Shown: in pieces, positions 42,104-50,282 of the stretch
How positions within the stretch are numbered: position 1 is the stretch's first letter
Layout: every line of letters begins with the position of its first letter
Assembly (NCBI GenBank): GCA_002317355.1
Contig: DCJC01000050.1
Coordinates: forward strand, 20,350-84,349
Origin: Prevotellaceae bacterium UBA1710
GTDB lineage: Bacteria; Bacteroidota; Bacteroidia; Bacteroidales; Bacteroidaceae
Length of the DNA: 64,000 bases
Reading direction: 5' to 3'
Made by a program: the position numbers and the translations under genes
Notes under the pieces: model-generated
Told to the model about the DNA's origin: nothing
The model's input: only the letters and a program-made list of their open reading frames with translations
Databases searched by the model: none

Positions 42104-44602
42104 TTAAAGTTCCTTCGGCTTGTACATCGCCTTCCACCAAGAGTCATCGTCCTGAAGATACTTCTGGAACCATGCCATCATCGTGTTAATCCATTTCTGA
42201 CGCTTAGAGTAATCCATGATGCCATGATTCTCGCCCTCAACCATGACGAAAGCGGTTTGGATGCCGAGAAGCTTGAGGGCGGTGTACATCTGTATTGACT
42301 CACCGATAGGAACGTTGGTGTCGGCTGTGCCGTGAGTGAAGAGCAATGGCGCCTTTACCTTGTCGGCATGGAAGAGGGTAGAGCGGTCAACGTAGAGGTC
42401 GGGACGATTCCATGGATATGAATTCGCCATAGATACCTCAGAATATGAGTAACCCCAGTAGCCTTCACCCCAATAGCTGGTGTGGTCGGAAATGCCTGCA
42501 TGGGATATTCCGCAAGCGAAGAGGTCGGTCTTCTCGAGAAGAAGCTGAGTCATGAAACCACCGTATGAGGCACTCACACAACCAATCTTCTTCTTGTTGA
42601 CGAATGAGTTATTGTCAGCATACCACTTGGTAGCCTCGATGATATCCTCTGCTACGCCTTCGCCAGCAGTGTTCACGTGACGGGCACCCCATTCCTGTCC
42701 GAAGCCAGCAGCACCACTTGGATTGACTACGAGAACGACATAGCCGAGAGCATTCCAGTAGTGGGCAGGGTAGTGAGAGCCACCTCCGAAGCGACGGGAA
42801 GTAGGAGAGCAACCACCGTAGTAATGCACTATCATTGGGTACTGCTTCGACTTGTCCATGTTGGCTGGAAGATAGACGTGACCAGTGAGCTCATAGCCGT
42901 TCTTGCTCTTGAAACGCCATCCCTCGCAAGTGCCGAGCGCAATCTCCTCCATTCGTTCCTTGTTGAGATCGCCTATGAGCTGAGGCTTGAGAGTCTTGAG
43001 GTTGATGTTGTAGAGGCGTGCTGGTGTGCATGCGCTTGTGCCGTAGCAGAGCATTGTCTGACCGTTGTCAGAAAGGCTGAATCTACCGATTACCTCCATC
43101 GGCTGATCTATCTTCGTGATCTTCTTTGTCTTGACATCGAGACGATAGAGAGGCACGGAGTCGGCTGCCTCGGCTGTGAAATATACGTATGATGATGTCT
43201 TTGCCACGATGCTCTCGATAGAAGGGATGAAGTCGCATGTCACGGGTTCTGCCTGCTTTGTTTTCAGGTTGAAGAGGAACATCTGATGTTCGTAGATGTT
43301 AGGTGTGAGAGAGTCGGGCAGGTTACGTCCAATACCATCGAATGCCTCCGCACTACCCACTACAGCCATCAGTTCGGTGCCAGGAATGACAACGCCATCG
43401 TTGAGGAAACCTTGCTTCTCGATGAGTGTTTCTGCCTCGAGCGTCTCGGTGTTCATGCGATAGACGGTCATACGCTCAGAAGGGCGCTGTGTGAGGTCTT
43501 GTATCTGTGCAGCGAAGATAATGTCGCGTCCGTTGGCAGCGAAGTCGAGTAGCCATATGTTCTTGTTGCTGAATGTGAGTGGCTGGAGAAGACCAGTCAT
43601 GAAGTCGAGCTTAGAGAGCGTGCCGCGATTGCGCCAGCCAGGTTGACGGTCGTCAGGATTGATAATCTCATACACACCACTCTCTTTCTTCGGACCATCC
43701 ACATTCTTAGAGATGATGGCGTATGTCTCGGTAGGAGAGATGCGGATTTCTCCATCCTTCGGAATATCGCTGCATAGCACCTGCACATCGAGTGTGATAG
43801 GGTCGATAGCCACAAGACGTAGTTTCTCGAAGTAGCGCTGCTTGAGGTAGTAGCGGTCGGTCTTCGGCATCCAACTGACCATGGCTGAGAGTTCGCGTAT
43901 CTGCTTGCCAGTAGCTGTCTCGATGATGTAAGTCTTGTTGACCGTCTTCCCCTCGGAGTTAAACCATGTATTGCCCACGATGGCATACTTGCCTGATGGC
44001 GATACCTTCACGGCATTGTAGTGCTTCATGTGCATGTTGTCGCCGAGAGTGAAAGGGCGTTGAGTTGTGGCTGATGGGTCTTGAGTGTCGGATAGTGTGA
44101 CTGCCTTCTCATTATCCACATCGAGTGAAAGACTGAGAGAAACGGTATCAGCAACGTATTTTACCACGGCATCGTAAGCGCCTGGCTGAAGACCTTTCTT
44201 TCCGCTATGCTCCTTTCCGTTGATGTAAACCTTGAACTTCTTTGGACCTTTCACCTTCACTTCTGTCTGCACATAGCTTGTGGTGGTAAAGGAGAAGTAG
44301 GCGAGCATTATCTGGGCGTCAGTTGTTTGGGTGTTAGAAGGTTGCGTCATTCCAACGGCACTTCTTGCTGAAGGTCCGTTGAGGTTCATCTCGAGACCGT
44401 TCTTCGCCATATCGAGCGAGAGAGGCAGGTCGAGAAGTCCGTCGGTAGAGAATTTCTTCTGATTGGCATCGAGGCTATCGATGAGTAATGGCTGCTGTAC
44501 CTTGAATGGTCCAGCAGTACGTATTGTGTTTACATCAATGCTTGTAGCGTAACTTACCATTGCCATGCTTACCATAGCAAGTGTAGAAAGAATATGCTTC
44601 AT
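42104..44602 (-). CDS. S9 family prolyl oligopeptidase/dipeptidyl-peptidase-like enzyme
   Basis: 832 residues from ATG 44602 (MKHILSTLAMVSMAMVSYA signal peptide); the TTG at 44611 is less likely. A seven-bladed propeller-like region (residues about 180-560) is followed by the alpha/beta-hydrolase domain. Nucleophile S679 lies in SASYGG, the Asp is in HGTADTNVP and the His in GENHGIMDYS, so the triad is complete. Such periplasmic peptidases remove dipeptides or cleave after Pro. The last gene of the minus-strand housekeeping run. Its C-terminus is AMYKPKEL. Confidence 0.92.
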   Translation of the reverse strand: MKHILSTLAMVSMAMVSYATSIDVNTIRTAGPFKVQQPLLIDSLDANQKKFSTDGLLDLPLSLDMAKNGLEMNLNGPSARSAVGMTQPSNTQTTDAQIMLAYFSFTTTSYVQTEVKVKGPKKFKVYINGKEHSGKKGLQPGAYDAVVKYVADTVSLSLSLDVDNEKAVTLSDTQDPSATTQRPFTLGDNMHMKHYNAVKVSPSGKYAIVGNTWFNSEGKTVNKTYIIETATGKQIRELSAMVSWMPKTDRYYLKQRYFEKLRLVAIDPITLDVQVLCSDIPKDGEIRISPTETYAIISKNVDGPKKESGVYEIINPDDRQPGWRNRGTLSKLDFMTGLLQPLTFSNKNIWLLDFAANGRDIIFAAQIQDLTQRPSERMTVYRMNTETLEAETLIEKQGFLNDGVVIPGTELMAVVGSAEAFDGIGRNLPDSLTPNIYEHQMFLFNLKTKQAEPVTCDFIPSIESIVAKTSSYVYFTAEAADSVPLYRLDVKTKKITKIDQPMEVIGRFSLSDNGQTMLCYGTSACTPARLYNINLKTLKPQLIGDLNKERMEEIALGTCEGWRFKSKNGYELTGHVYLPANMDKSKQYPMIVHYYGGCSPTSRRFGGGSHYPAHYWNALGYVVLVVNPSGAAGFGQEWGARHVNTAGEGVAEDIIEATKWYADNNSFVNKKKIGCVSASYGGFMTQLLLEKTDLFACGISHAGISDHTSYWGEGYWGYSYSEVSMANSYPWNRPDLYVDRSTLFHADKVKAPLLFTHGTADTNVPIGESIQMYTALKLLGIQTAFVMVEGENHGIMDYSKRQKWINTMMAWFQKYLQDDDSWWKAMYKPKEL

Positions 44603-44657
44603 AGTTTTCAATTATTTATTTTCTTGTGAAAGGCACACTGCTGAACTCAGCAATGTT

Positions 44658-44705
44658 CTCCAATCTTTACTCTTTAATCTTTACTTTTGTCTTTACTCTT
44701 TAATC
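44658..44705. repeat. CTTTACTCTTTAAT tandem repeat
   Basis: Degenerate units (CTTTACTCTTTAATC, CTTTACTTTTGTC) in the gap between the S9 peptidase and lpxH genes. The inverse (AGTAAAGAGTAA type) appears in frame inside the DUF3987 gene near 14940-15005. Confidence 0.6.
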
Positions 44706-44729
44706 CATCCCCTTTACACCTTATTACTA

Positions 44730-44770
44730 TCTACTCCCCTCCCTTTATGGGAGGGGCAGGGGGTGGGTCT
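44730..44770. repeat. GC-rich palindromic repeat type A, copy 1
   Basis: TCTACTCCCCTCCCTTTATG, GGAGGGGCAGGGGGTGGGTCT: CCCCTCCC pairs with GGGAGGGG. It lies 11 bases after the lpxH stop codon. Other copies: 45547-45588 and 45689-45730. Confidence 0.85.
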
Positions 44771-44781
44771 GGAGGGTTTGT

Positions 44782-45618
44782 TTACGGCTGACTCTCCCCT
44801 TCAATATAATTCTCCATGCACATGAGTTCGCCATCGAACACAGCGTATGTGAACTGCCATATCCAGTCGCCAAGAATCATAAGGCGACAGTTGCGAGTGA
44901 GCATGAGGTCGAGCTCTATGTGGCGGTGTCCGAAGAGGAAGTAATCCACATCAGGATGCGACTTGAGATAATCCTTGGCATAGATCACGAGATGCTCCTT
45001 GTCTTCACCCATATAGCCAGGTTCCTTGCCATCCTTTCGCTTGAGGCGTGAAGCCTTTGCCCAGTTGAGGCCGAACTTCATTCCCCATGTAGGAGGGAGC
45101 ACGTTGCGGAACAGCCATTGGCATGACTTGCTCGTGAATATCTTCTTGATGAACTGGAATTTCTTGTCTGGATCGCCAAGACCATCGCCATGAGCCAGGT
45201 AGAATGTCTTGCCGTTTATCTCGAGCGTCTCAGGCTTATGGTGCACGATGATTCCGCACTCCTTCTCAAGATAGCCATATTCCCAGATGTCATGATTACC
45301 CGTGAAGAAATGCACCTCTACGCCAGAGTCGGTGAGTTCAGACAACTTACCGAGAAAGCGCGTGTAACCCTTTGGCACCACATACTTATACTCATGCCAG
45401 AAGTCGAACATATCGCCAAGGAGATACACGGCAGATGCCTTCTCCTTTATCTCGTCGAGGAAACGCACGAGTCGGCGTTCCTGTGTGCGTGAATGCTCTA
45501 TGGCGAGAGAACCGAGGTGAGCGTCGGAAAGGAAATAGACATAGTGAGACCCACCCCCTTGCCCCTCCCATAAAGGGTGGGGAGTAGATAGTATTTCTGA
45601 CTGAGAGTATTCGTTCAT
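44782..45618 (-). CDS. lpxH: UDP-2,3-diacylglucosamine diphosphatase
   Basis: 278 residues. Calcineurin-like metal motifs are complete: FLSDAHLGS, LGDMFDFW, FTGNHD, AHGDGLG and FGHRHIE. The enzyme hydrolyses UDP-2,3-diacylglucosamine to lipid X at the inner membrane in lipid A synthesis. Residues 11-24 (STPHPLWEGQGGGS) are encoded by an in-frame copy of palindromic repeat type A (45547-45588). That would explain a start about 20 residues longer than typical relatives, which begin just before the YFLSDAH strand. The insertion is before the first metal motif, so activity is probably kept. The MIP18-type gene is 112 bases upstream. Confidence 0.9.
   Translation of the reverse strand: MNEYSQSEILSTPHPLWEGQGGGSHYVYFLSDAHLGSLAIEHSRTQERRLVRFLDEIKEKASAVYLLGDMFDFWHEYKYVVPKGYTRFLGKLSELTDSGVEVHFFTGNHDIWEYGYLEKECGIIVHHKPETLEINGKTFYLAHGDGLGDPDKKFQFIKKIFTSKSCQWLFRNVLPPTWGMKFGLNWAKASRLKRKDGKEPGYMGEDKEHLVIYAKDYLKSHPDVDYFLFGHRHIELDLMLTRNCRLMILGDWIWQFTYAVFDGELMCMENYIEGESQP
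45547..45588 (-). repeat. GC-rich palindromic repeat type A, in frame inside lpxH
   Basis: The same repeat as 44730-44770 and 45689-45730, in inverse orientation relative to them. Its 42 bases keep the frame and encode 14 residues of LpxH. Confidence 0.85.
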
Positions 45619-45688
45619 GATTGTTCTTTTTTATTGCTGTAGCTTTCTCTTGAGAGAATCACAGAGTTCTTATAAGCTGATAGTACAT

Positions 45689-45730
45689 TCTACTCCCCTC
45701 CTTTTATGGGAGGGGTCAGGGGGTGGGTCT
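45689..45730. repeat. GC-rich palindromic repeat type A, copy 3
   Basis: TCTACTCCCCTCCTTTTATG, GGAGGGGTCAGGGGGTGGGTCT. Its last base is the first base (plus strand) of the MIP18-type gene stop codon. Confidence 0.85.
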
Positions 45731-46050
45731 TAGTCAAGACCTAACTCCACTCTTGCCTCTTCTGTCATCATTGACTTATCCCACTCAGGCTCGAACACCA
45801 TGTTTACGTTAGCGCTTGTGACGCCTTCTACGGCAACCACCTTTGAGCGCACGTCTTCGATGATGAAGTCGGCAGCAGGGCATGAAGGTGCTGTGAATGT
45901 CATGTCGAGGTCGAGAGCACCCTCGTCATTGAGGTCGATCTTGTAGATGAGGCCGAGGTCGTAGATGTTTACTGGAATCTCTGGGTCATATACTGTCTTG
46001 AGTACCTCTACGATACGCTCTTCTATCTTAATACGTTCTTCTTGTGTCAT
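45730..46050 (-). CDS. MIP18/DUF59-type iron-sulfur cluster assembly factor
   Basis: 106 residues, the normal length for a single-domain protein (SufT/PaaD-like). Signatures: VYDPEIPVNIYDLGLIYKID, MTFTAPSCPAADFI with the conserved Cys, and NMVFEPEWDKSMMTEEAR. It helps mature cytoplasmic Fe-S proteins. Lies between lpxH and radC in the minus-strand run; the palindromic repeat abuts its stop codon. Confidence 0.88.
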   Translation of the reverse strand: MTQEERIKIEERIVEVLKTVYDPEIPVNIYDLGLIYKIDLNDEGALDLDMTFTAPSCPAADFIIEDVRSKVVAVEGVTSANVNMVFEPEWDKSMMTEEARVELGLD

Positions 46051-46078
46051 ATTCTTGTTTTATTTTTATTGTTTTCTT

Positions 46079-46195
46079 TCGAGGTTTCGAGATTTCGAGG
46101 TTTCGAGATATCGAGATTTCGTTTTTTTCGAATTATCGAGATTTCGTTTTTTTCGAATCATCGTGTTCTCGTGTTTTCGAGATTTCGGTTTCTTG
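46079..46195. repeat. TTTCGAGA tandem array
   Basis: More than ten degenerate TTTCGAG(A/G) units, including TTCGAGATTTCG and GATTTCGTTTTTTTCGAAT repeated twice. It lies upstream of the MIP18-type gene; a shorter array is at 47096-47155. Confidence 0.75.
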
Positions 46196-46203
46196 TGAAT
46201 TTT

Positions 46204-46254
46204 CCCCACCGCGTTCCTACTCCCTCCCCTCGGGGAGGGTTGGGGAGGGGGCTT
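46204..46254. repeat. GC-rich palindromic repeat type B, copy 1
   Basis: CCCTCCCCTCGGGGAGGG core with flanking GGGGAGGGGGCTT. It ends two bases from the radC stop codon. Confidence 0.8.
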
Positions 46255-46255
46255 C

Positions 46256-47086
46256 TCACACCCTTCCATTCTCCCGATACGAGTAGAAAGCTCCATCGGT
46301 CACGATGAGATGGTCAAGGAAATGCAGTCGCATAGTGTCGCAAGCATGCTTTACTTGCTTTGTTATCTGGTCGTCGTTGCCGCTCGGCTGCGTATTACCA
46401 CTTGGGTGGTTATGTGCAAGAGCCACCACTGTAGCGTTGCACAGCACAGCCTCCTTCATAATTAGTCGCACGTCAACAGCTGTTTCGGTTATTCCTCCGT
46501 GAGAGAGGCGCACCGTCTTGATGTGCTTGAAGTTATTGTTGAGCAATATGACGTATGCTTCCTCTACATCGAGGTCGCGTATCTTTGGCAACAGGTGGGT
46601 GTAGATATCATCTGGTGTGCTGAGTTCCTTTCGCTGAAGGTTCTCTTCATGCTCACGGCGCTTGCCTAATTCGCATGCCGCAAGGATTGATATCGCCTTT
46701 GCCTCACCTATACCATTATATTGGGTAAGTTCAGCTATCGACTTTCTGCCGAGCACTCCGAGGTTATTCTCGCAGTCTTTAAGGATGTGCTTCATCAGTT
46801 CAACGGCAGACTCATTCGTGTTGCCGGAGCCAATGAGTATTGCGAGTAGCTCTGCATTGGATAGGTTCTCTGCTCCGATTCGAGCAAGCTTCTCGCGTGG
46901 ACGGTCATCCTCCGCCCATGAGGTGATAGGTAAGGAACTGGAGCCTCTCCCCCCGCCCTCCCCCGTAGGGAGGGAGCCGGTTCGCGGTGAAGGGTTTTGC
47001 TCAAGGCTTTGCTCACCATTTATTATCTCTTCTTTTGAAGTGTCTTTGAAGCCTTCAGGCTCGTAGAATTCTTTTACTCTCCACAT
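46256..47086 (-). CDS. radC: RadC family (JAB/MPN) protein
   Basis: 276 residues. The N-terminal helix-hairpin-helix-like region (LSNAELLAILIGSGNTNESA, IAELTQYNGIGEAKAISILA) precedes a JAMM metalloprotease-like domain with VVALAHNHPSGN and a downstream Asp (H-x-H...D). RadC was named for DNA repair, but its role is unsettled. Residues about 33-49 (SPRTGSLPTGEGGGRGS) are not family sequence: they are encoded by an in-frame copy of palindromic repeat type B (46942-46987). Other copies lie just after the radC stop (46204-46254) and before its start (47161-47207). Confidence 0.9.
   Translation of the reverse strand: MWRVKEFYEPEGFKDTSKEEIINGEQSLEQNPSPRTGSLPTGEGGGRGSSSLPITSWAEDDRPREKLARIGAENLSNAELLAILIGSGNTNESAVELMKHILKDCENNLGVLGRKSIAELTQYNGIGEAKAISILAACELGKRREHEENLQRKELSTPDDIYTHLLPKIRDLDVEEAYVILLNNNFKHIKTVRLSHGGITETAVDVRLIMKEAVLCNATVVALAHNHPSGNTQPSGNDDQITKQVKHACDTMRLHFLDHLIVTDGAFYSYRENGRV
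46942..46987 (-). repeat. GC-rich palindromic repeat type B, in frame inside radC
   Basis: The minus strand (CCGCGAACCGGCTCCCTCCC, TACGGGGGAGGGCGGGGGGAGAGGCT) closely matches the plus strand at 47161-47207. It adds about 16 residues to RadC without breaking the frame. Confidence 0.85.
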
Positions 47087-47160
47087 ATTCTTTCTTTTTT
47101 GATTTTTTTCGAGATTTCGAAGTTTCGATTTCCCGAATTCTCGCTTCTTCGTTACCCCCG

Positions 47161-47207
47161 TCGCGTTCAGGCCCCCTCTCTACGGGAGAGGGCGGGGGGA
47201 GAGGCTT
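47161..47207. repeat. GC-rich palindromic repeat type B, copy 3
   Basis: CCCCCTCTCTACGGGAGAGG then GCGGGGGGAGAGGCTT. It overlaps the first bases of the GT2 gene stop codon. A short TTTCGA array (47096-47155) lies beside it. Confidence 0.85.
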
Positions 47208-48249
47208 ATTTATAGAATGTCTTCTCAAACGCCTGGAACTCATCCTGCTTCTTCACGCATCTCTTCCACCAAGCCTCAAGGAATCCGAAGCCGTAGCCCA
47301 TGAGCTGCACGAAAGCTGCGGCAATGCTTATGAAACCGATGCGAGGCGACTTATTCTGTATGCTTGAGTCGATGAAGATGAGAAGACTATACATCAGCAA
47401 TGGCAACCAAGGAGCGGCACAAAGCCAGTACCACTTGTGAGGATCGTCATAATGCATGAGCAATCGACCTGCCATAGAGATGGCTATCAGAGTGATGACT
47501 CCAACGGTGAAAACCATCGGTAGCATGTGTACCAGTTTCATTGTGCCTGGATGGCGCTTCTCGAGGTTGATGCGCGCAATACCGCTATTATATACCTGAC
47601 GGAAGAATTTCTTGAGGTCGGTGCGTCTTTTGTGCCAAACCCATGCGGTAGGGAAGAGACGGCATCTGTTTCCAGCCTCTACGATACGGTATGAGAAGTC
47701 GATATCCTCTCCGAAGCGCATCTTTGAGAATCCCCCCAACTGCTCATACACCTCACGCTTAATACCCATATTATATGAGCGAGGGTAGAACTTATCGAGC
47801 TTCGCCTTTCCGCCACGGATGCCACCTGTGGTGAAGAAAGATGTCATGGAGTAGGAGATTGCCTTCTGAACTGGAGTGAACGAAGGATGAGATGCATCGG
47901 CACCACCGAATGCCTCGCAAGGGTTTTCTTCTAATTCCTTATCGACAGCCATGAGATATCCGTCAGGAAGCACCACATCGCTATCGAGGATGATGAGATA
48001 GTCGCCCTTGGCACGCTCTGCTCCATAGTTACGGCTTTGTCCAGGACCTGAGTTCTCCTTGAGGAAATACTGGATATCAAGCACTTCGTTGTACTTATCG
48101 CACACATCCTTACAAGGAGTAGCCGAGCCATCTTCCACGATTATAACCTCAAATTGAGAATAGGCCTGACGAGTGAGACTGTCAAGCAGTTCGTCAACCT
48201 CGTCAGGCCTATTGAATACTGGTACTATAATGCTATATTTGTAGTCCAT
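47206..48249 (-). CDS. Family 2 glycosyltransferase with C-terminal membrane helices
   Basis: 347 residues. The GT-A domain begins at once (YSIIVPVFNRPDEVDELLDS), with VIIVEDGS, the metal-binding LDSDVVLP and a late FGEDIDFSYRI. Three hydrophobic segments follow from about residue 245 (LPMVFTVGVITLIAISMAG, LCAAPWLPLLMYSLLIFI, SIAAAFVQLMGYGFGFLEAW). It likely adds sugars to a lipid-linked or surface glycan on the cytoplasmic face. It is the first gene of the minus-strand run after the efp gap. Confidence 0.88.
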   Translation of the reverse strand: MDYKYSIIVPVFNRPDEVDELLDSLTRQAYSQFEVIIVEDGSATPCKDVCDKYNEVLDIQYFLKENSGPGQSRNYGAERAKGDYLIILDSDVVLPDGYLMAVDKELEENPCEAFGGADASHPSFTPVQKAISYSMTSFFTTGGIRGGKAKLDKFYPRSYNMGIKREVYEQLGGFSKMRFGEDIDFSYRIVEAGNRCRLFPTAWVWHKRRTDLKKFFRQVYNSGIARINLEKRHPGTMKLVHMLPMVFTVGVITLIAISMAGRLLMHYDDPHKWYWLCAAPWLPLLMYSLLIFIDSSIQNKSPRIGFISIAAAFVQLMGYGFGFLEAWWKRCVKKQDEFQAFEKTFYK

Positions 48250-48261
48250 TATGGTTTGTTT

Positions 48262-48342
48262 AGTTCATAAGTCATAATTCATGTTCATAGTTTGATGATT
48301 GCTCCAACTATGCACTATGAACTCTGCACTATGAACTGTGTA
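48262..48342. repeat. CATAGTTCATAAT-type repeat, both orientations
   Basis: TAGTTCATAAGTCATAATTC, then GTTCATAG, then ACTATGCACTATGAACTCTG, then CACTATGAACTG: the same unit as at 7086-7185 on opposed strands, able to fold. It fills the gap between the efp stop and the GT2 start. Confidence 0.7.
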
Positions 48343-48909
48343 TTATTCCTTCATGCGCTGGATGTAGCTACCGTCGCGTGTGTCAACCTGAACAAGGTCG
48401 CCCTCGTTGATGAAGAGAGGAACACGGATCTCAGCACCTGTCTCGAGAGTTGCAGGCTTGAGAGTGTTTGTAGCTGTATCACCCTTTACACCTGGCTCAG
48501 AGTGCTCGATGCGAAGGATTGTCTTAACTGGCATTTCTGCGTAGAGAACTGTCTCTGTGTCAGCATCGCTAACAACTTCAACGATATCGCTCTCCTTCAT
48601 GTACTCAACACCTGTTACGAGCTCTGCAGCGATTGGAGTCTGGTCGAATGTCTCCTGATTCATGAAGATATAGTCCTCACCTTCCTTGTAGAGGAACTGG
48701 TATGGGCGACGTGTGATCTGAACCTCTTCAAGCTTCTCACCGATGTTGAAGCGACGCTCAAGTACGCGACCGTCAGTTACGTTCTTAAGCTTGATGATCA
48801 TGATAGTGTTACCCTTACCTGGCTTGCGGTGCTGGAAATCGATGCACACCCAGATGCCGCCGTCCATACGAACTGCTACACCCTTCTTAATGTCCTGTGA
48901 ATTAATCAT
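48343..48909 (-). CDS. efp: Elongation factor P
   Basis: 188 residues with all three beta domains. The exposed loop FQHRKPGKGN carries K32, the residue modified in many bacteria. The C-terminal TGAEIRVPLFINEGDLVQVDTRDGSYIQR is the classic EF-P signature. It relieves ribosome stalling at polyproline. Monocistronic, with a -7 box (TAACTTTG, minus strand 48961-48954). Confidence 0.95.
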   Translation of the reverse strand: MINSQDIKKGVAVRMDGGIWVCIDFQHRKPGKGNTIMIIKLKNVTDGRVLERRFNIGEKLEEVQITRRPYQFLYKEGEDYIFMNQETFDQTPIAAELVTGVEYMKESDIVEVVSDADTETVLYAEMPVKTILRIEHSEPGVKGDTATNTLKPATLETGAEIRVPLFINEGDLVQVDTRDGSYIQRMKE

Positions 48910-48953
48910 TGTTTGATGTTATTATGAATTTATGATTTTTATTAATTTGGATG

Positions 48954-48961
48954 CAAAGTTA
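48954..48961 (-). promoter_or_regulatory. -7 box of efp
   Basis: Minus strand TAACTTTG followed by C, 45 bases before the ATG at 48909; no sharp -33 box. Confidence 0.6.
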
Positions 48962-49054
48962 CTATATTTTTACCAAAAAACGCCCATTTTTAGCAAAAAA
49001 ACTACTCAAAATAAAGAAATTTACGTATTTTTGATGCTAAAATAGTCAAAAATC

Positions 49055-49085
49055 TTTGGTAATTCAAAAAATATGAGTAATTTTG
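49055..49085 (+). promoter_or_regulatory. Promoter of rpmH
   Basis: TTTG (49055-49058), 19 bases, TAATTTTG (49078-49085): an exact consensus fit. The leader is about 65 bases. Confidence 0.8.
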
Positions 49086-49156
49086 CACCCTGAATTGCGT
49101 AAAAGCGCTTTTTATTCAGGTAAGAATCAAAAATAACAAAATAAAATATAACAACA

Positions 49157-49312
49157 ATGAAAAGAACATTTCAGCCACACAACCGCCGTCGCGTGAACAA
49201 GCATGGTTTCCGTGCTCGCATGGCAACTAAGAACGGTCGTCGCGTACTTGCTTCTCGTCGTGCTCATGGCCGCAAGAAGCTTACTGTTAGCTCAGAGCAC
49301 CACGGCAAGTAA
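49157..49312 (+). CDS. rpmH: 50S ribosomal protein L34
   Basis: 51 residues, MKRTFQPHNRRRVNKHGFRA followed by RMATKNGRRVLASRRAHGRK: a standard L34, basic and short. The C-terminal extension KKLTVSSEHHGK is typical of Bacteroidales. A strong promoter and a terminator isolate it as a single-gene unit. The usual neighbours dnaA/rnpA are not here. Confidence 0.97.
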   Translation: MKRTFQPHNRRRVNKHGFRARMATKNGRRVLASRRAHGRKKLTVSSEHHGK

Positions 49313-49330
49313 TCTTGACTCTTGAGTCAT

Positions 49331-49368
49331 AAAAAGGCAGTCTTTCAGATATGGAAGGCTGCTTTTTT
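49331..49368 (+). terminator. Terminator after rpmH
   Basis: AAAGGCAGTCTTTC pairs with GGAAGGCTGCTTT (with G-T pairs) and is followed by a T run, 20 bases after the stop. Confidence 0.8.
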
Positions 49369-49398
49369 GTTATATTTATAAAAAAGTACGCGATAAAT

Positions 49399-49429
49399 TT
49401 TGTTATTCGCTCAGTTTGAATTACCTTTG
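49399..49429 (+). promoter_or_regulatory. Promoter of the PASTA-protein gene
   Basis: TTTG (49399-49402), 19 bases, TACCTTTG (49422-49429), about 20 bases before ATG 49453. Confidence 0.8.
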
Positions 49430-49452
49430 TACCAAAATAGGCTTATTGATAA

Positions 49453-50112
49453 ATGAACGGTAAAGAATTCTTGAATAAGTTCAAAAGCACTTACCTTTGG
49501 GCCAACCTTCTCGGAATGGTTCTGGTAATCGTGCTGATAGTGATGGGCGTAAAGTTTGGTATGGACACCTACACCCATCATGGAGAGGCTATAGCTGTGC
49601 CTGACGTTCGCCGTCGCTCATTTGATGAGGCTGAGCGCCTACTCAAGCAGCTCGGCTTCAATGTTGAGGTAGTGGATACGGGCTATGTGAAGACATTGCC
49701 TGCAGATGCTGTGCTTGAACTTTCGCCAGAAGCTGGTTCGAAGGTAAAGAGCGGTCGTACTATCTATCTCACGATTAACGCTTCTGATTCTCCTGTACTT
49801 ACCCTTCCTGACGTGATTGACAACTGCTCTTTCCGTGAGGCTCAGGCAAAGCTTACTGCCATGGGATTCCTTGTCGGTGATCCTCAGTATATCACTGGTG
49901 AGAAGGATTGGGTGTATGGCGTGAAGTGTAATGGCAAGAGTCTAAATGCAGGTGCCAGGGTTTCTATTGAAGATAAGGTAGTGCTTCAGGTAGGTAGTGG
50001 TACCCGTGATGCCTCTGAGGAGGTAATTGTTACCGATGCTGTGTATGATAATATGCCAGAGCATGGTGATGTCAATAGCGGTGAGGTGGATGGATTCGAG
50101 GTCGTACCATAA
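49453..50112 (+). CDS. Membrane-anchored PASTA-domain protein
   Basis: 219 residues. One transmembrane helix (LLGMVLVIVLIVMGVKFGM, residues 18-37) anchors two PASTA domains: VPDVRRRSFDEAERLLKQLG (residues 48-117) and LPDVIDNCSFREAQAKLTAM (residues 118-185), each ending in a TI(Y)LTIN- or VVLQVGS-type strand. There is no kinase domain, unlike Gram-positive PASTA kinases. PASTA domains bind peptidoglycan, so a cell-wall role fits the position close to ddl. The last 35 residues are acidic and disordered. Confidence 0.88.
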   Translation: MNGKEFLNKFKSTYLWANLLGMVLVIVLIVMGVKFGMDTYTHHGEAIAVPDVRRRSFDEAERLLKQLGFNVEVVDTGYVKTLPADAVLELSPEAGSKVKSGRTIYLTINASDSPVLTLPDVIDNCSFREAQAKLTAMGFLVGDPQYITGEKDWVYGVKCNGKSLNAGARVSIEDKVVLQVGSGTRDASEEVIVTDAVYDNMPEHGDVNSGEVDGFEVVP

Positions 50113-50130
50113 GATTTAGGTTCCGATGAT

Positions 50131-50262
50131 GTTCCTATATGGTTCCCATATGACTCCCATGTAACTCCCATTTTCTCCCATCTATAGAATGGGACTTAGA
50201 ACGGACTCACAACGGAGGTACAACGGACCTACAACGGAGGATGAACGGAAGAGTAACGAAGT
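50131..50262. repeat. Compound array (TATATGGTTCCCA)n then (ACGGAGGTACA)n
   Basis: Units GTTCCTATATGGTTCCCATA and CTCCCATGTAACTCCCATTT are followed by four or more AACGGA(C/G)(T/G)-type units to about 50262. Related to the array at 36990-37098. It separates the PASTA and RluA genes. Confidence 0.7.
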
Positions 50263-50282
50263 AAAAAAGTAAAGATAAAGTT

